Source: Chlorobiaceae bacterium
GTDB taxonomy: Bacteria > Bacteroidota > Chlorobiia > Chlorobiales > Chlorobiaceae
DNA length: 64,000 nt
NCBI GenBank assembly: GCA_013334225.1
Contig: JAAXXY010000013.1
Coordinates: 1-64,000 of the forward strand
Direction: 5' to 3'
Positions 26,537 through 36,572 of the stretch are shown here, piece after piece (the stretch's first letter is position 1; every line of letters begins with the position of its first letter). The notes beneath the pieces were generated by a model. It was not told the origin of the DNA and made no database searches. It saw only the letters and a list, made by a program, of their open reading frames with translations. The translations under genes were made by a program, and so were the position numbers.

Positions 26537-28828
26537 TTAGTAGATCAGTTTTGTAAAGTAGTAGATAAAATATCCGACCACGGCAAAAAGAGCCAGAACG
26601 ACGTAGGTCTGTACTTTTCCTGTCTGGAATTTTCTCAGGATGCCGCCGGTAGTGTTCACAACAAATGCCGTGAAGTTAACCAGTCCGTCTACAACATATT
26701 TATCGAAGCTTCCGTTGGCAAAAGCGAAATTCCTTGTTGTGATGGCTACTCCGTTCACGATGCCATCGACAATCTTCGCGTCGAACCAGGAAAGAGCTTT
26801 GGATAGCAGTATGGAGAACCTGATGACGGTAGCCTCGTACATTTCATCCCAGTACCACTTGTTGTATGAGAAGAGGTAGAGCGGACGAATGGCTGCTGCA
26901 GTCCTGTCCGGATCGATGATCCTGAATGCAAAGACGACAAGGGCCATGCTGATACCGATCACCACCATAATGCTCGATATGATGATAGCGGTGTAATGGG
27001 CCGCATGTGAACCGTGAGCAAGTTCCGCCTGCCGTTCATCGGTGAATACCGGTCCTTCTCCATGATTTCCGGCAGCGGCATGTGCCGTTTCCGTGTTTGC
27101 ATGCGAAGCATCTGTCATGGCATGGGATGCTTCAGGCTGAACAGCTTCGGCCATCAATGCAGTTTCCGCTGTAACCATTGCCTTCGGATGTTCCGATACA
27201 TAACGGCCAACGACGGTCTGCGGGGTCTGCACCATGTGCATGAACCAGCCCTTGGCGCCATCGAGCGGATCGGGCGAGAAAACGAAGAATACCGAAAGTG
27301 AAGCAAGGATAACGAGCGGGGCCCTCATGTTCCAGGCAACTTCATGGACACCATGATGCTCGTCGTGCGCATCGTGGTTGTCATGGCCGTGATGAGCACC
27401 ATGAGCGGCATGGGCATCATGCCCGTGATGCTCTTCCGCTGGTTTCAGATGGGTACGGCTTTCACCGAAGAAAACGAGCCAGATCTGGCGTCCCATGTAA
27501 AAAGCGGTAAGCATGGCCGAGAAAAAGCCGAGAACCGGAATGATATAGTAAATACCCCCGCCTTCAACCTTTGCAAAGCCGATCGCGCTGGCGAGGATTG
27601 CGTCTTTGCTCATGAAGCCGCTCGTGAGTGGAAGTCCTGCAAGGGCGAGCGTAGCGAAAGTGAAAGTAGCGAATGTCCATGGCATGTGTTTTCTCAGGCC
27701 GCCCATCCAGCGCATATCCTGCTCATGGTGCATTGCATGGATGATCGCACCGGAACCGAGAAAGAGGCAAGCCTTGAAAAACGCGTGCGTAAGGAGATGG
27801 AAGAGCGCGGCAGAGTATGCGCCGACACCGAGGCCGAGCACCATGTAGCCGAGCTGTGAAACCGTAGAGTATGCCAGAACCCTCTTGATATCGTTCTGGG
27901 TGATCGCGATGGTGGCAGCCATGAAGGCGGTGAGCGCGCCGCAGAAAGCGATCACGTGCAGCGCGTCCGGTGTGAGAAGCGCGAAGATTCTTGCAACGAA
28001 ATATACTCCTGCGGCAACCATGGTAGCTGCATGGATAAGTGCCGATACGGGTGTCGGACCTTCCATGGCGTCAGGAAGCCAGATATGCAGCGGGATCTGT
28101 GCGGATTTACCGACACAACCCATGAAGAGCAATACGCCTGCAGCGGTGAGCCATGCATTTGACATGGTGAATTTGCCGGCTGCGAGGTTATCGAATATTT
28201 CCTGGTATCCGAATGTATGGAACTGCGAATAAAGGATCAGGATACCGAGCCACATTCCGATATCGCCCACGCGGTTCGCAAGAAACGCTTTTTTCTGTGC
28301 ATCTGCAGCGCTCTGCTTTTCGAAAAAGAACCCGATCAGCAGATAGGAGGAAAGACCGACAAGCTCCCAGAACATGTAGATCGAGAAGAGATTGTCCGAA
28401 AGCACGATACCGAGCATCGAGAACGTGAAAATTCCGAGATAGGCAAAAAAACGCCCATAATGCTTGTCGCCTGCCATATATCCTGTCGAGTAGAGGTGCA
28501 CGAGCAGGCTTATGAGCGTTACCATAGCGAGCATGATGACCGTCAGATTGTCGATCATGATGCCCATTCTGATTTTCAGCGGTCCGACATTGGGCACATT
28601 TCCGAGATCAATCCAGATGAAATCCCATGCAAGTTTGAATGCCGGATCGTAAGTCTGTACAATAACCGTCCAGAACATGTAGAGGGATATTGCAAATGCA
28701 GTGCCAAGTATTCCCACCCCCACGAAATCGCCTCTTCTCGGAAGCCGGCGGTTGAAGAAAATAAGAATGATGAAAGAGAGCAGCGGCAGCAGCAGTACGA
28801 CTATTGATAACTGAATTAAACTGTGCAT
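26537..28828 (-). CDS. nuoL: NADH-quinone oxidoreductase subunit L, enlarged
   Basis: This 763-residue protein is about 150 residues longer than the usual NuoL. Core motifs are present: YMFWELVGLSSYLL (Glu in helix 5), KSAQIPLHIWLPDAMEGPTPVSALIHA and KRVLAYSTVSQLGYM. The extra length is mainly in the C-terminal half. Residues 467-495 form a His-rich loop with 13 His in 29 positions, and residues 569-609 form a second His/Ala-rich loop. The end carries the long lateral helix and a final TM. It is the first of the three antiporter subunits, 54 bp after nuoK. Confidence 0.96.
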   Translation of the reverse strand: MHSLIQLSIVVLLLPLLSFIILIFFNRRLPRRGDFVGVGILGTAFAISLYMFWTVIVQTYDPAFKLAWDFIWIDLGNVPNVGPLKIRMGIMIDNLTVIMLAMVTLISLLVHLYSTGYMAGDKHYGRFFAYLGIFTFSMLGIVLSDNLFSIYMFWELVGLSSYLLIGFFFEKQSAADAQKKAFLANRVGDIGMWLGILILYSQFHTFGYQEIFDNLAAGKFTMSNAWLTAAGVLLFMGCVGKSAQIPLHIWLPDAMEGPTPVSALIHAATMVAAGVYFVARIFALLTPDALHVIAFCGALTAFMAATIAITQNDIKRVLAYSTVSQLGYMVLGLGVGAYSAALFHLLTHAFFKACLFLGSGAIIHAMHHEQDMRWMGGLRKHMPWTFATFTFATLALAGLPLTSGFMSKDAILASAIGFAKVEGGGIYYIIPVLGFFSAMLTAFYMGRQIWLVFFGESRTHLKPAEEHHGHDAHAAHGAHHGHDNHDAHDEHHGVHEVAWNMRAPLVILASLSVFFVFSPDPLDGAKGWFMHMVQTPQTVVGRYVSEHPKAMVTAETALMAEAVQPEASHAMTDASHANTETAHAAAGNHGEGPVFTDERQAELAHGSHAAHYTAIIISSIMVVIGISMALVVFAFRIIDPDRTAAAIRPLYLFSYNKWYWDEMYEATVIRFSILLSKALSWFDAKIVDGIVNGVAITTRNFAFANGSFDKYVVDGLVNFTAFVVNTTGGILRKFQTGKVQTYVVLALFAVVGYFIYYFTKLIY

Positions 28829-28882
28829 GTTCTATTTGTGTTTACAAGAAAAAATTAAAACAGATAGTGCGGATTACGCCCT

Positions 28883-29206
28883 TCACTCCTTCATGTTATC
28901 GATACTCGACACATCGACACTCCTGAACAACTTGAAAATATTGATCACGATTGCAAGCGCAATGGCTGCTTCGGCAGCTGCAAGAACAATCACGAAGAGG
29001 CTGAACATCACCCCGGCCATGTCTCCGTTGTATTTTGAAAAAGCCAGGAAATTTATGTTTGCGGCATTGAGAATAAGCTCGACGCCCATCAGGATGACGA
29101 TGGCATTTTTTCGGGTCATGACCGCAAAAAGGCCGAACCCGAGAAGAAAGGCCGATATCGTCAGATAATGGTTGAGACCTATGTTTGTCAACTGTTCCAT
29201 GTTCAC
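28883..29206 (-). CDS. nuoK: NADH-quinone oxidoreductase subunit K
   Basis: This 107-residue protein has three membrane helices. The second carries the conserved Glu in ILMGVELILNAANINFLAF, and the third carries a further Glu in VIVLAAAEAAIALAI. Length and layout match NuoK. It starts 5 bp after the nuoJ stop, so the two are translated together. Confidence 0.97.
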   Translation of the reverse strand: MNMEQLTNIGLNHYLTISAFLLGFGLFAVMTRKNAIVILMGVELILNAANINFLAFSKYNGDMAGVMFSLFVIVLAAAEAAIALAIVINIFKLFRSVDVSSIDNMKE

Positions 29207-29211
29207 TGTTC

Positions 29212-29733
29212 TTATTGTTCTTTATTTCCCTGCTTTTCGAAACGTGCAAGGAATGCGGCACCGAGAAGGGCTACCAGCAGCACGATCGAGGCCATTTCAA
29301 ATGGAAGCACAAACCCGGACATGGTCTCGAACCCGATGCGTTCGACGATGCTGCCCTGCAACTGTGTCGCGGAGGGCATCCAGGAGTGTGTCGAATAAAA
29401 GGTGTACAGAATGCCTGTGAGCAAACCGATAAGCAGGATGGTACCCGGCACCATATTCAGTACATCGGTCTTCAGATCGGTCTGCATGATGCTGTTGGTG
29501 AACATAACACCGAAAAGCAGCAGAACGAGGATACCGCCGACATAAACCACGACCTGGGTGACGGCGATGAAGTCTGCACTCAGGAAAACATAGATGGCCG
29601 CCGCACCGAAAAAGGTAAAGAGCAGTGAAAATGCGGAGTAGATGACATTCCGGGAAAAAACCACAAAAGCCGCGGAAAAGACCGTGATCGCCGCAAAGAG
29701 ATAAAAGATTACTGTATACGCTTGGTTACTCAT
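29212..29733 (-). CDS. nuoJ: NADH-quinone oxidoreductase subunit J
   Basis: This 173-residue protein has five membrane helices, with the NuoJ pieces RNVIYSAFSLLFTFFGAA and VVVYVGGILVLLLFGVMFT, the latter corresponding to the pi-bulge helix. It forms part of the proton path next to NuoK. It lies 29 bp after the nuoI stop in the operon. Confidence 0.96.
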   Translation of the reverse strand: MSNQAYTVIFYLFAAITVFSAAFVVFSRNVIYSAFSLLFTFFGAAAIYVFLSADFIAVTQVVVYVGGILVLLLFGVMFTNSIMQTDLKTDVLNMVPGTILLIGLLTGILYTFYSTHSWMPSATQLQGSIVERIGFETMSGFVLPFEMASIVLLVALLGAAFLARFEKQGNKEQ

Positions 29734-29762
29734 AGTCAGTAGAGCATATTAATTTGGTTCGC

Positions 29763-30431
29763 TTATTCCCCGCCCTTCTCACCCGGATTCGCTGCTGGAG
29801 CCGGCTTTGCCGCCGGTACCGGTTTTGCTGCGGGTGCCGGTCGCTCTCCCGCAGCTTTCTTTTCAGCTGCCGCTTTTGCTGCAGCTTCTGCTGCCTTGCG
29901 CTTCTTCGCTTCCGCTTCGTCTTTGGTAAGGTTGCCGAAGTGGTAGAGAAAGTTGCTGCGGTCGAATTCAGAAAAATCGCTGACCTCGGTGTGCACAAGG
30001 CACTCTGTCGGACATACCGTTGTACAGATACCGCAAGTCATGCATTTTGCGACATCGATATCAAAAACAGGGATCCAGAATTTTTTCTGCTGACCGTCGG
30101 ATGTCTTTCCACACACAGCGAAATCTTCAGGCAGAACCTTGATTGTCTCCATGTAGATACATGATATCGGGCATGCCCTTACGCACTGGCCGCAACCGAT
30201 ACAGTCGTTGATATCGTTATGAAGACGATAACGCCCGATTTTCGGTGTCGGTATAGCTTCCTTCGGATACTGGAGCGTACAGAGACCGTCAACCTGATTG
30301 AAATAGTCCTTTTCAGCTACGCCTGCGTCACCCTTGCGATGGATCGCATTGATGAAGTGCTTCAGGGTGATGCCCATGCCTGTGGCAATGGTAACGGCAC
30401 TGTTTTTTATATTACTGAAATACTCACTCAT
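29763..30431 (-). CDS. nuoI: NADH-quinone oxidoreductase subunit I with Ala/Pro tail
   Basis: This 222-residue protein has two [4Fe-4S] motifs, CIGCGQCVRACPISC (77-91) and CMTCGICTTVCPTEC (130-144), which carry clusters N6a and N6b to NuoB. The N-terminal region (1-70) is typical of the phototroph form. After residue 172 comes a low-complexity tail of about 50 residues rich in Ala, Lys and Pro, with repeated A-A-K-P units, not seen in standard NuoI. NuoEFG is absent, so the input electrons probably come from ferredoxin or a similar donor. The gene follows nuoH by 45 bp. Confidence 0.95.
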   Translation of the reverse strand: MSEYFSNIKNSAVTIATGMGITLKHFINAIHRKGDAGVAEKDYFNQVDGLCTLQYPKEAIPTPKIGRYRLHNDINDCIGCGQCVRACPISCIYMETIKVLPEDFAVCGKTSDGQQKKFWIPVFDIDVAKCMTCGICTTVCPTECLVHTEVSDFSEFDRSNFLYHFGNLTKDEAEAKKRKAAEAAAKAAAEKKAAGERPAPAAKPVPAAKPAPAANPGEKGGE

Positions 30432-30476
30432 ACTCTTTCGTCTTTGCTGTTCCGGCTTTGACTTGTTGAACTTCTC

Positions 30477-31595
30477 TTATGGCACATAAATGACCCAGAT
30501 TGCCGTCAGTACGAAACTGACAAAAGCGAAAGGGGTAAGAACTTTCCAGCAGAGGTACATGAGCTGGTCAACCCTGAGACGGGGAAGTGTCCAGCGAAGC
30601 CACATCTGCACAAAAATAAAGAAGAACCCTTTCATGATGATCCAGAAGGCACCCCATATCGGGCCGCTTGTCCAGGTATTCAGGGCCAGACCGCCGATAT
30701 TCGGCAGCGGTGAATTCCACCCGCCGAGAAATACGATCGATATAATTGCGGATACCATGAACATGCTGCCGTACTCCGCGAGGAAGATAACGGCAAACTT
30801 CATGCCTGAATATTCAGTGAAGTAACCGGCAACGAGTTCGGATTCAGCTTCAGGAATATCGAAAGGCGCACGGTTCACTTCTGCGAGCGATGCGATGAAA
30901 TAGATAAGGAACGGAAGCCATGCGATAGGGTTCTGAAACAGATAAAAATGTGCGAAACCGAAATCACCGGACTGCAGCATCGTAATCTTCTGCATGTCGA
31001 GTGTACCAGCCATCATCGCACCGCAAAGGAGTGCTATTGCAGCAGGAATTTCATAGCTCACGATCTGCGCGACACTGCGGACAGCCCCGTAAAGCGACCA
31101 TTTATTGTTTGAACCCCAACCTGCGGCAAGAATACCGACAACCTCTAACGATACGATACCGATCGCATAAAACAAACCGACATTGAGATTCGCCCCTATG
31201 AATGCCGGGCTGAAAGGAAGCACCGCAAAAGCGAGGAAAGAACCCACAAACAGGATTCCGGGACCAATGACAAAAAGGAACTTGTCCGCCGAGGTCGGAA
31301 CAACATCCTCCTTCTGGATCAGCTTGAGAATGTCGGCAAGCGTCTGCAGGATACCCCAGTAACCGACTTCCATCGGGCCGAGGCGGTCCTGCATGAAAGC
31401 GGAGATCTTGCGCTCGCCGTAGACTCCGTAGGTAAGCGCATAGACCGCAATGAACACGAGCGGAATAGCGGCAAGAATAATGAGTCCGAGAGGAATTCCC
31501 ATCGGATTGAAGCCTGTCAGCCAGTCGGACCAGGCGTTGATCGAACTACCCATAAGAAGCGGCATGCTGAATTGCGAAAATGCGGAAATACTCAT
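30477..31595 (-). CDS. nuoH: NADH-quinone oxidoreductase subunit H
   Basis: This 372-residue protein has eight membrane helices, with the diagnostic [16 protein letters not shown] and the quinone-site segment [26 protein letters not shown] carrying conserved Glu residues. It holds the quinone chamber between NuoB/NuoD and the antiporters. Its start overlaps the nuoD stop by 4 bp. No nuoG is present between nuoD and nuoH, as expected for this group. Confidence 0.97.
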   Translation of the reverse strand: MSISAFSQFSMPLLMGSSINAWSDWLTGFNPMGIPLGLIILAAIPLVFIAVYALTYGVYGERKISAFMQDRLGPMEVGYWGILQTLADILKLIQKEDVVPTSADKFLFVIGPGILFVGSFLAFAVLPFSPAFIGANLNVGLFYAIGIVSLEVVGILAAGWGSNNKWSLYGAVRSVAQIVSYEIPAAIALLCGAMMAGTLDMQKITMLQSGDFGFAHFYLFQNPIAWLPFLIYFIASLAEVNRAPFDIPEAESELVAGYFTEYSGMKFAVIFLAEYGSMFMVSAIISIVFLGGWNSPLPNIGGLALNTWTSGPIWGAFWIIMKGFFFIFVQMWLRWTLPRLRVDQLMYLCWKVLTPFAFVSFVLTAIWVIYVP

Positions 31596-32794
31596 CTGTC
31601 AACCTCCCCGAGAACGATATCGATACTGCCGATGATAGCGACGAGATCAGGTATCAACTGACCTCTGGAAAGGTCTTTCATAGCCGAAAGGTTCACGAAA
31701 CACGAGGACCGGGCCTTGCAGCGCAGAGGCTTGGTTGATTTTCCGTCGCTCATGATATAGAACCCAAGCTCGCCTCTCGGATTTTCTGCACGGCCGTAAA
31801 CTTCACCGGCTTTTGGTCTGATACGCTTGGGGATGGCCGCTCTTGGATCAAAACCTTCCGTTGAAGGCATCTTTTCGAGGCACTGATCGATAATCTTGAG
31901 GCTCTCATCCATTTCGAGGGCCCTGACAAGATGGCGTGAAAGACAGTCACCGATTTCGGAGAACTTTCCGTCTGGAACAGGAACATTGAAATCGAGTTCA
32001 GGGTAAACCGAATAAGGATCATTTCGCCTGAGGTCCCATTTGACACCGGATCCCCGGAGCATCGGACCGGACCATCCGTAGTTGATTGCGACATCGGCAG
32101 GCATGATGCCGACTCCTTTCGTACGCTTGACGAAGATCTCGTTTTCGGTCAGAAGCTTGAAAAGCTCAACGGCTTTAGGTTTGAAATAATCGACAAACTC
32201 CTTGACTCTCTTCGGAAAATCAGCAGGCACATCATAGGCAAGGCCACCGATCCATATATAATTATAGAGCATTCGTGCACCGGAAGCCCATTCGAGAAGG
32301 CCGAGAATATGTTCGCGGTCACGGAAACAGAAAAGAAACGGAGTAAATGCGCCAAGGTCGATAGCGTATGTACCTATTGCCACAAGGTGGGAAGCTATCC
32401 TGTTGAGCTCTGCCACAATGACCCTGATGAATTCGACACGCCGAGGTATTTCAACGTCGAGAAGTTTTTCGACAGCAACGCAGTATGCAAACTCGCTGTT
32501 CATGCCGGCAAGATAGTCCATCCTGTCGGTATAGGGGACTATTCCCGGATAATCTACATGTTCACAATGCTTTTCAAAGCAACGGTGCAGATAGCCGAGA
32601 TACGGCTCAGCCTCGGTCACAACCTCTCCGTCTGTAAGACATTCGAGCTTGAGAACTCCGTGTGTTGAAGGATGCTGGGGACCCATGGCAAGCACCATCT
32701 GCTCGGTCGCAAGGTCCTTTTCAAGAACAACAACGTTGCCGCTTTTCCGGGTCACCCTGATCGAACCCTGTCCAGCTGTATCTAATTCCTGCAT
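31592..32794 (-). CDS. nuoD: NADH-quinone oxidoreductase subunit D
   Basis: This 400-residue protein is of the 49-kDa family, with [20 protein letters not shown] at the start of the core and the quinone-site His within it. It also has [22 protein letters not shown]. It is homologous to NiFe hydrogenase large subunits but has lost the Ni ligands. NuoC and NuoD are separate genes here, with a 41-bp gap. It overlaps nuoH by 4 bp. Confidence 0.97.
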   Translation of the reverse strand: MQELDTAGQGSIRVTRKSGNVVVLEKDLATEQMVLAMGPQHPSTHGVLKLECLTDGEVVTEAEPYLGYLHRCFEKHCEHVDYPGIVPYTDRMDYLAGMNSEFAYCVAVEKLLDVEIPRRVEFIRVIVAELNRIASHLVAIGTYAIDLGAFTPFLFCFRDREHILGLLEWASGARMLYNYIWIGGLAYDVPADFPKRVKEFVDYFKPKAVELFKLLTENEIFVKRTKGVGIMPADVAINYGWSGPMLRGSGVKWDLRRNDPYSVYPELDFNVPVPDGKFSEIGDCLSRHLVRALEMDESLKIIDQCLEKMPSTEGFDPRAAIPKRIRPKAGEVYGRAENPRGELGFYIMSDGKSTKPLRCKARSSCFVNLSAMKDLSRGQLIPDLVAIIGSIDIVLGEVDR

Positions 32795-32835
32795 ACTTGA
32801 GCTGCTTTTTTCTATTGTAAACCCTTTTTTCCTTG

Positions 32836-33354
32836 TCAGTAAGGCACCTTCACGCCGTGGTACGTCTCCTGCACCTTGTAATCCTTGAGAAGCGGATAAC
32901 CCTCCCAGTCTTCGGGACAGAGAATCCTTCTCAGATCCGGATGACCGGCAAAAACCATACCATACATATCATAAGCCTCCCGCTCATGCCAGTTGGCCGT
33001 GTGCCATATGCAGGAAACAGTCGGAATTGAACCCCCGTTACGCGCACACCTGACCTTCACGGCGATTTTGTGGTTCAGCTCCCCGAGAGACTCGAGATTA
33101 CAGACGATACCGACTTTTTCTTCCGAAGGATAATCGACACCGGAGAGGCAGGCCATGTAATTGAACCTGAGCCTGGGATGATCACGCATGAAAAGAGCTA
33201 TCTTCTGCCAGAGAGCAACATCGAGCACCTCGAAAAAAGGCATGGTGGGGTTGGCATCAAAAACCGACACCGCATCGCCGAATTTTTCATGGATAATCGC
33301 ATATGCTTCAGCACTTTCTTTTACCGCCTGCGACAAAACCGCTCCTTCTTCCAT
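32836..33354 (-). CDS. nuoC: NADH-quinone oxidoreductase subunit C
   Basis: This 172-residue protein is of the 30-kDa family. The signature [19 protein letters not shown] is followed by [23 protein letters not shown]. It is a peripheral-arm subunit that supports NuoD and NuoB. It sits 22 bp after the nuoB stop. The N-terminal half is less conserved. Confidence 0.96.
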   Translation of the reverse strand: MEEGAVLSQAVKESAEAYAIIHEKFGDAVSVFDANPTMPFFEVLDVALWQKIALFMRDHPRLRFNYMACLSGVDYPSEEKVGIVCNLESLGELNHKIAVKVRCARNGGSIPTVSCIWHTANWHEREAYDMYGMVFAGHPDLRRILCPEDWEGYPLLKDYKVQETYHGVKVPY

Positions 33355-33376
33355 CTCTTTCCTGACCTTTTAATGT

Positions 33377-33946
33377 TTATACACTGACAGCTTTGCGTTC
33401 CCGCTGGATAACCGTCTTCGGATCGGCACTTTTTTCTGCAAGTTTTTTCAGAGCATCGGCACGGGATATCCCGATCTGCTCCATCCTGATCAGCTCCTGG
33501 ACTTTCATCAGGCCTCCAATCAGCGATTCGGGCCTTGGCGGACATCCCGGCACATAGACATCAACCGGTATGATACGATCGACACCCTTGAGCACATGGT
33601 AGCCGTGCTCCCAGTAGGGACCGCCGCAGTTCGAACAACTGCCCATCGAGAGAACATAACGAGGTTCCGGCATCTGTTCGTATAGCCGGACAACCCTTTC
33701 AGCCATTTTCATGGTAACGGTACCCGCAACAATCATAAGATCGGACTGACGCGGCGATGAACGGGGAAATATCCCGAAACGCTCGAGATCGTAATTGGAC
33801 GCATTGGTAGCCATCATCTCGATAGCACAGCAGGCAAGACCGAAACCCATCGGCCACAAGGAAGAGAGGCGCGCCCAGTTTAGAACATTATCAACCGATG
33901 TCACCAGCACATTGTGCTTTGTAATTGCGGCATCAAGTAAACCCAT
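33377..33946 (-). CDS. nuoB: NADH-quinone oxidoreductase subunit B
   Basis: This 189-residue protein carries cluster N2. Ligands are C39 and C40 in [13 protein letters not shown]104 in [14 protein letters not shown], and C134 in [10 protein letters not shown]2 reduces quinone next to NuoD. A C-terminal extension after residue 160 is Lys/Arg-rich. The gene lies 31 bp after nuoA and 22 bp before nuoC. Confidence 0.97.
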   Translation of the reverse strand: MGLLDAAITKHNVLVTSVDNVLNWARLSSLWPMGFGLACCAIEMMATNASNYDLERFGIFPRSSPRQSDLMIVAGTVTMKMAERVVRLYEQMPEPRYVLSMGSCSNCGGPYWEHGYHVLKGVDRIIPVDVYVPGCPPRPESLIGGLMKVQELIRMEQIGISRADALKKLAEKSADPKTVIQRERKAVSV

Positions 33947-33977
33947 AACGTCTGAGGTAAAATAAGGTGAATAGTAT

Positions 33978-34409
33978 TTAGTCCCCGATTTTCCGGGATG
34001 TTTCCGACGGCATCTCAGGCATCTTCGGAATATTGGGAGTCGGCCTTACCCAGTCGAGATCACCCTTGACCCAGGCATAGACAAGCCCGAGAATAAGGAT
34101 ACCTGCAAATACAAGAGCTTCTATAAGGGCAAACTGACCGAGTTGCTTGAACACCGTAGCCCAGGGAAAAAGAAAGACAACTTCGACATCGAAAATGATG
34201 AAAATCAGCGCAACAACGTAAAACCTGATATTGAACTTCACCCATGCGCTTCCCACGGCGGTTTCACCGCATTCGTAAGTCGAATTTTTTTCAGGATTAG
34301 GTCTGTTGGGGCGCAGAAGACGGGCGGTCAGAAAACCTCCTGCTACGAATACGATACCGAGAAGGAGGAAAGCAAAAACATTGCCAAAATTACTTAAGGT
34401 TTGATCCAT
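33978..34409 (-). CDS. nuoA: NADH-quinone oxidoreductase subunit A
   Basis: This 143-residue protein has three membrane helices and the family signature [40 protein letters not shown]. The conserved Cys and Asp/Glu residues lie at the quinone chamber. It is the first gene of the eleven-gene operon. The upstream 213 bases to 34622 should hold the operon promoter, but I cannot assign one with confidence. Confidence 0.97.
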   Translation of the reverse strand: MDQTLSNFGNVFAFLLLGIVFVAGGFLTARLLRPNRPNPEKNSTYECGETAVGSAWVKFNIRFYVVALIFIIFDVEVVFLFPWATVFKQLGQFALIEALVFAGILILGLVYAWVKGDLDWVRPTPNIPKMPEMPSETSRKIGD

Positions 34410-34622
34410 GTTATGCGTTTTGAGTTAAACCCGACCAACCGGCACAATATTCTTTAAAACTCTTGAAAAATGGTCTCTGGTTCAGGTGCGCAAATATAAA
34501 AAAAAATTCCTTTTGACGCTGAAATAAATCATTTTTTTTAAAAAACAGACTATTTTCAGGCAATCAGAGCGAAATCCCTAAAATATCACAAATTAAACTA
34601 TAACTATTTATAAAAAACATCT

Positions 34623-34877
34623 TCATTTTGATCTTTCACTGTAAACTCTTTTGTTGAAACGCCTGAATACGGTCAACAATAAATAGGTGAAAAGACAGGC
34701 AAACAATACGATGATTACCTGGGTCACCACCCACGAACCCGTAAGAATAAAGAGTGCCGGGCCAAGAAAGGCTGTCACGACCATCCAGATGATAGGGACC
34801 CAGGCAAAACCGAGGAGAAATGGAAGGCCGGTTTTCATGAACCGCTTCTTCGTCTCGATGTCAGGAAATAGTTTCAT
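34623..34877 (-). CDS. Small two-helix membrane protein
   Basis: This 84-residue protein has two membrane helices, about 17-38 (GLPFLLGFAWVPIIWMVV) and 44-66 (TGSWVVTQVIIVLFACLF). A basic C-terminal tail rich in Arg/Lys presumably faces the cytoplasm. I do not recognise a family. It is the last gene of a tight minus-strand operon: it starts 6 bp after the stop of the TPR protein gene. The length and position suggest a role tied to that protein at the membrane. Confidence 0.7.
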   Translation of the reverse strand: MKLFPDIETKKRFMKTGLPFLLGFAWVPIIWMVVTAFLGPALFILTGSWVVTQVIIVLFACLFTYLLLTVFRRFNKRVYSERSK

Positions 34878-34883
34878 GGCTGT

Positions 34884-35495
34884 TCAGGTTGAGAAAAACA
34901 GGTTTCCGATCTGCTCCGCCATCGAAGCATCAAGTGTTTTCAATAGCTCATATTCCCTTTTAAGTCCTTTCATATCGCCTCTTGAAAGATAAAACATGGC
35001 AAGCTTGCAATGGGGCTCGGCATGGTCCGGTGCAAGCTCGAGAGCTTTCTCGAACGCCTCCTTTGCCTGATCATACTCGCAAAGGTCGAGATGAACATCA
35101 CCAAGTACACAATAGAGGTCGGCACATTCGGGATCGATAGCGAGCGCTTTTCTGATGGTTTTCATCGCAGCTTCCTCCTTTCCGAGCATCAGCTGGATAA
35201 CTCCGAGGTGCCGGTGCGCATCGACATTGTGCTGTTCAAGGGCAATGACCCTCAGAAAATCGTTACCCGCCTTGCGGTAATCGTTCAACGAAAGATATGC
35301 AACTGCCCTCGCATAGAGAGCCGCTGCATCCCTGCTTCTTTTCTGAATACAGCGGTCGAGAAGCTCAAGAGCTTCCGTATTGCGCTGAATATCGATATAA
35401 GCAAGCGCAAGATCGAGCTGTCTGGCTGCATCTTCCGGATCGCGCTGAAGTGCTTCCTCCCTCCGCTCTAATTCATCGAAAGTTACTGTATTCAA
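34884..35495 (-). CDS. TPR-repeat protein
   Basis: This 203-residue protein is built of five TPR-like repeats with the pattern A-x-x-L-G/A-x-x-Y. Examples are ARAVAYLSLNDYRKAGNDFLR, AHRHLGVIQLMLGKEEAAMK, YCVLGDVHLDLCEYDQAKEAF and PHCKLAMFYLSRGDMKGLK. There is no signal peptide or membrane helix, so it is cytoplasmic. It is an interaction scaffold. It starts 12 bp after the ferrochelatase-like stop and shares that operon, so its partners are probably the neighbouring membrane proteins. Confidence 0.88.
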   Translation of the reverse strand: MNTVTFDELERREEALQRDPEDAARQLDLALAYIDIQRNTEALELLDRCIQKRSRDAAALYARAVAYLSLNDYRKAGNDFLRVIALEQHNVDAHRHLGVIQLMLGKEEAAMKTIRKALAIDPECADLYCVLGDVHLDLCEYDQAKEAFEKALELAPDHAEPHCKLAMFYLSRGDMKGLKREYELLKTLDASMAEQIGNLFFST

Positions 35496-35507
35496 TTTTC
35501 CGGCAGT

Positions 35508-36572
35508 TTATGGTTTACGTTCAAGGCTTTCAAATGCGTTCTGCAGGTTGCTGAGCGCCTGAACCTCTTCAAGCGCCCTGTCAGCCAGCCACCTGGTAAA
35601 CTCCGGTGAATCGTTTATACATCTTACGTACTGTGATAAAGGGAAACCTGCCTGATCAAGCTTGCCTTTCGAGTCGAATTCGGTTTCACTGTTGTCGGCG
35701 AAAAAGCCGTATGGAAACATGACGACAGCCTGGTACCCTTCTCTTTTGAACTCTTCGAGGGCTTTTTCGACAGTCTCTTCCGTCCATTGCCCGCCTCTCG
35801 AATGATTGATGCAACCCTGCCGGACATCGAGAAAAATGTTTTCAGGAGTTTCCATAATCTTCCGTTTCATGATCCTGAAAAACTCCTCGGTCTCTTCGAG
35901 CCCTGTAAAAACCTTCGGAGGATTTCCAGCCCTGTCCCTGACAAGTGTACCGTGAATGACAAGCACCAGACCAACCTTTCCGCCTCGAATCCCTTTTATC
36001 GCTCCGTCGAGCTGCCTGAAAAGATAATCGGTGTAAATACGGTGCAGACGCTCATCCTTCCACATTTTGCTGATAACTCTGACGGTACCGAGCGTCCCCT
36101 CCTTGCAGGTATCCATCACCATCTGGCAGGCAACTCCGCAGGAAAAAGCCGATTCGACAGGTATCATCGGCATCACAATGATACCGTCATATTCTGTCTT
36201 CAGCTTCTCGAGCATGATATCAAGATAGGGAGGAACAAAATAATATGCCTCGATTACCCTGATATCTTTATCGGCAAGTACCGGGCTGCTGCTTTCAGCG
36301 ATGTAACCTGCCACCCGTTTTGTCTGCGACCGATGAATGGCAAGGAAAGATGAGTGGTAGCGGTTGAGCTTCCAGTTGATATAATGCTTCGCCGAACGAT
36401 AATCAGCAATAAAATAGATCAGTACTGCAGGTATCCTGACAATCTGGCGGGTCACAACTTTGAGAATCTTTCTGGAACTTGGCCAGAGATTGGTTACTGT
36501 CAGTTTTTCAACTTCCCCGTAAGTCGTGATGACAACGGCGTATTTTTTCCTTTTCACAATCCTGTCCACCAT
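35508..36572 (-). CDS. Ferrochelatase-like protein
   Basis: This 354-residue protein follows the two-lobe ferrochelatase layout. The start is YAVVITTYGE (compare LLVNLGTP in HemH), and the second lobe carries the catalytic-type H207 in LVLVIHGTLVRD and a late Glu in FADNSETEFD. The chelatase fold (class II) is likely. Identity to HemH is low outside these motifs and several conserved HemH residues differ. It may be a ferrochelatase or a chelatase for another tetrapyrrole, which matters in an organism making bacteriochlorophyll and cytochromes. It overlaps the PAP2-like gene by 19 bp. Confidence 0.72.
   Translation of the reverse strand: MVDRIVKRKKYAVVITTYGEVEKLTVTNLWPSSRKILKVVTRQIVRIPAVLIYFIADYRSAKHYINWKLNRYHSSFLAIHRSQTKRVAGYIAESSSPVLADKDIRVIEAYYFVPPYLDIMLEKLKTEYDGIIVMPMIPVESAFSCGVACQMVMDTCKEGTLGTVRVISKMWKDERLHRIYTDYLFRQLDGAIKGIRGGKVGLVLVIHGTLVRDRAGNPPKVFTGLEETEEFFRIMKRKIMETPENIFLDVRQGCINHSRGGQWTEETVEKALEEFKREGYQAVVMFPYGFFADNSETEFDSKGKLDQAGFPLSQYVRCINDSPEFTRWLADRALEEVQALSNLQNAFESLERKP

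Noticed and set aside
27344-27440. Apparent tandem CAT/GTG-rich DNA repeat
   Set aside because: It is the coding sequence of the His-rich loop of NuoL.
28217-28807. Plus-strand open frame opposite nuoL
   Set aside because: Highly charged antisense shadow of nuoL; no start signal or homology.
23284-34409. Missing nuoE, nuoF and nuoG as a novelty
   Set aside because: An eleven-subunit complex is the known state in green sulfur bacteria and cyanobacteria-like complexes.
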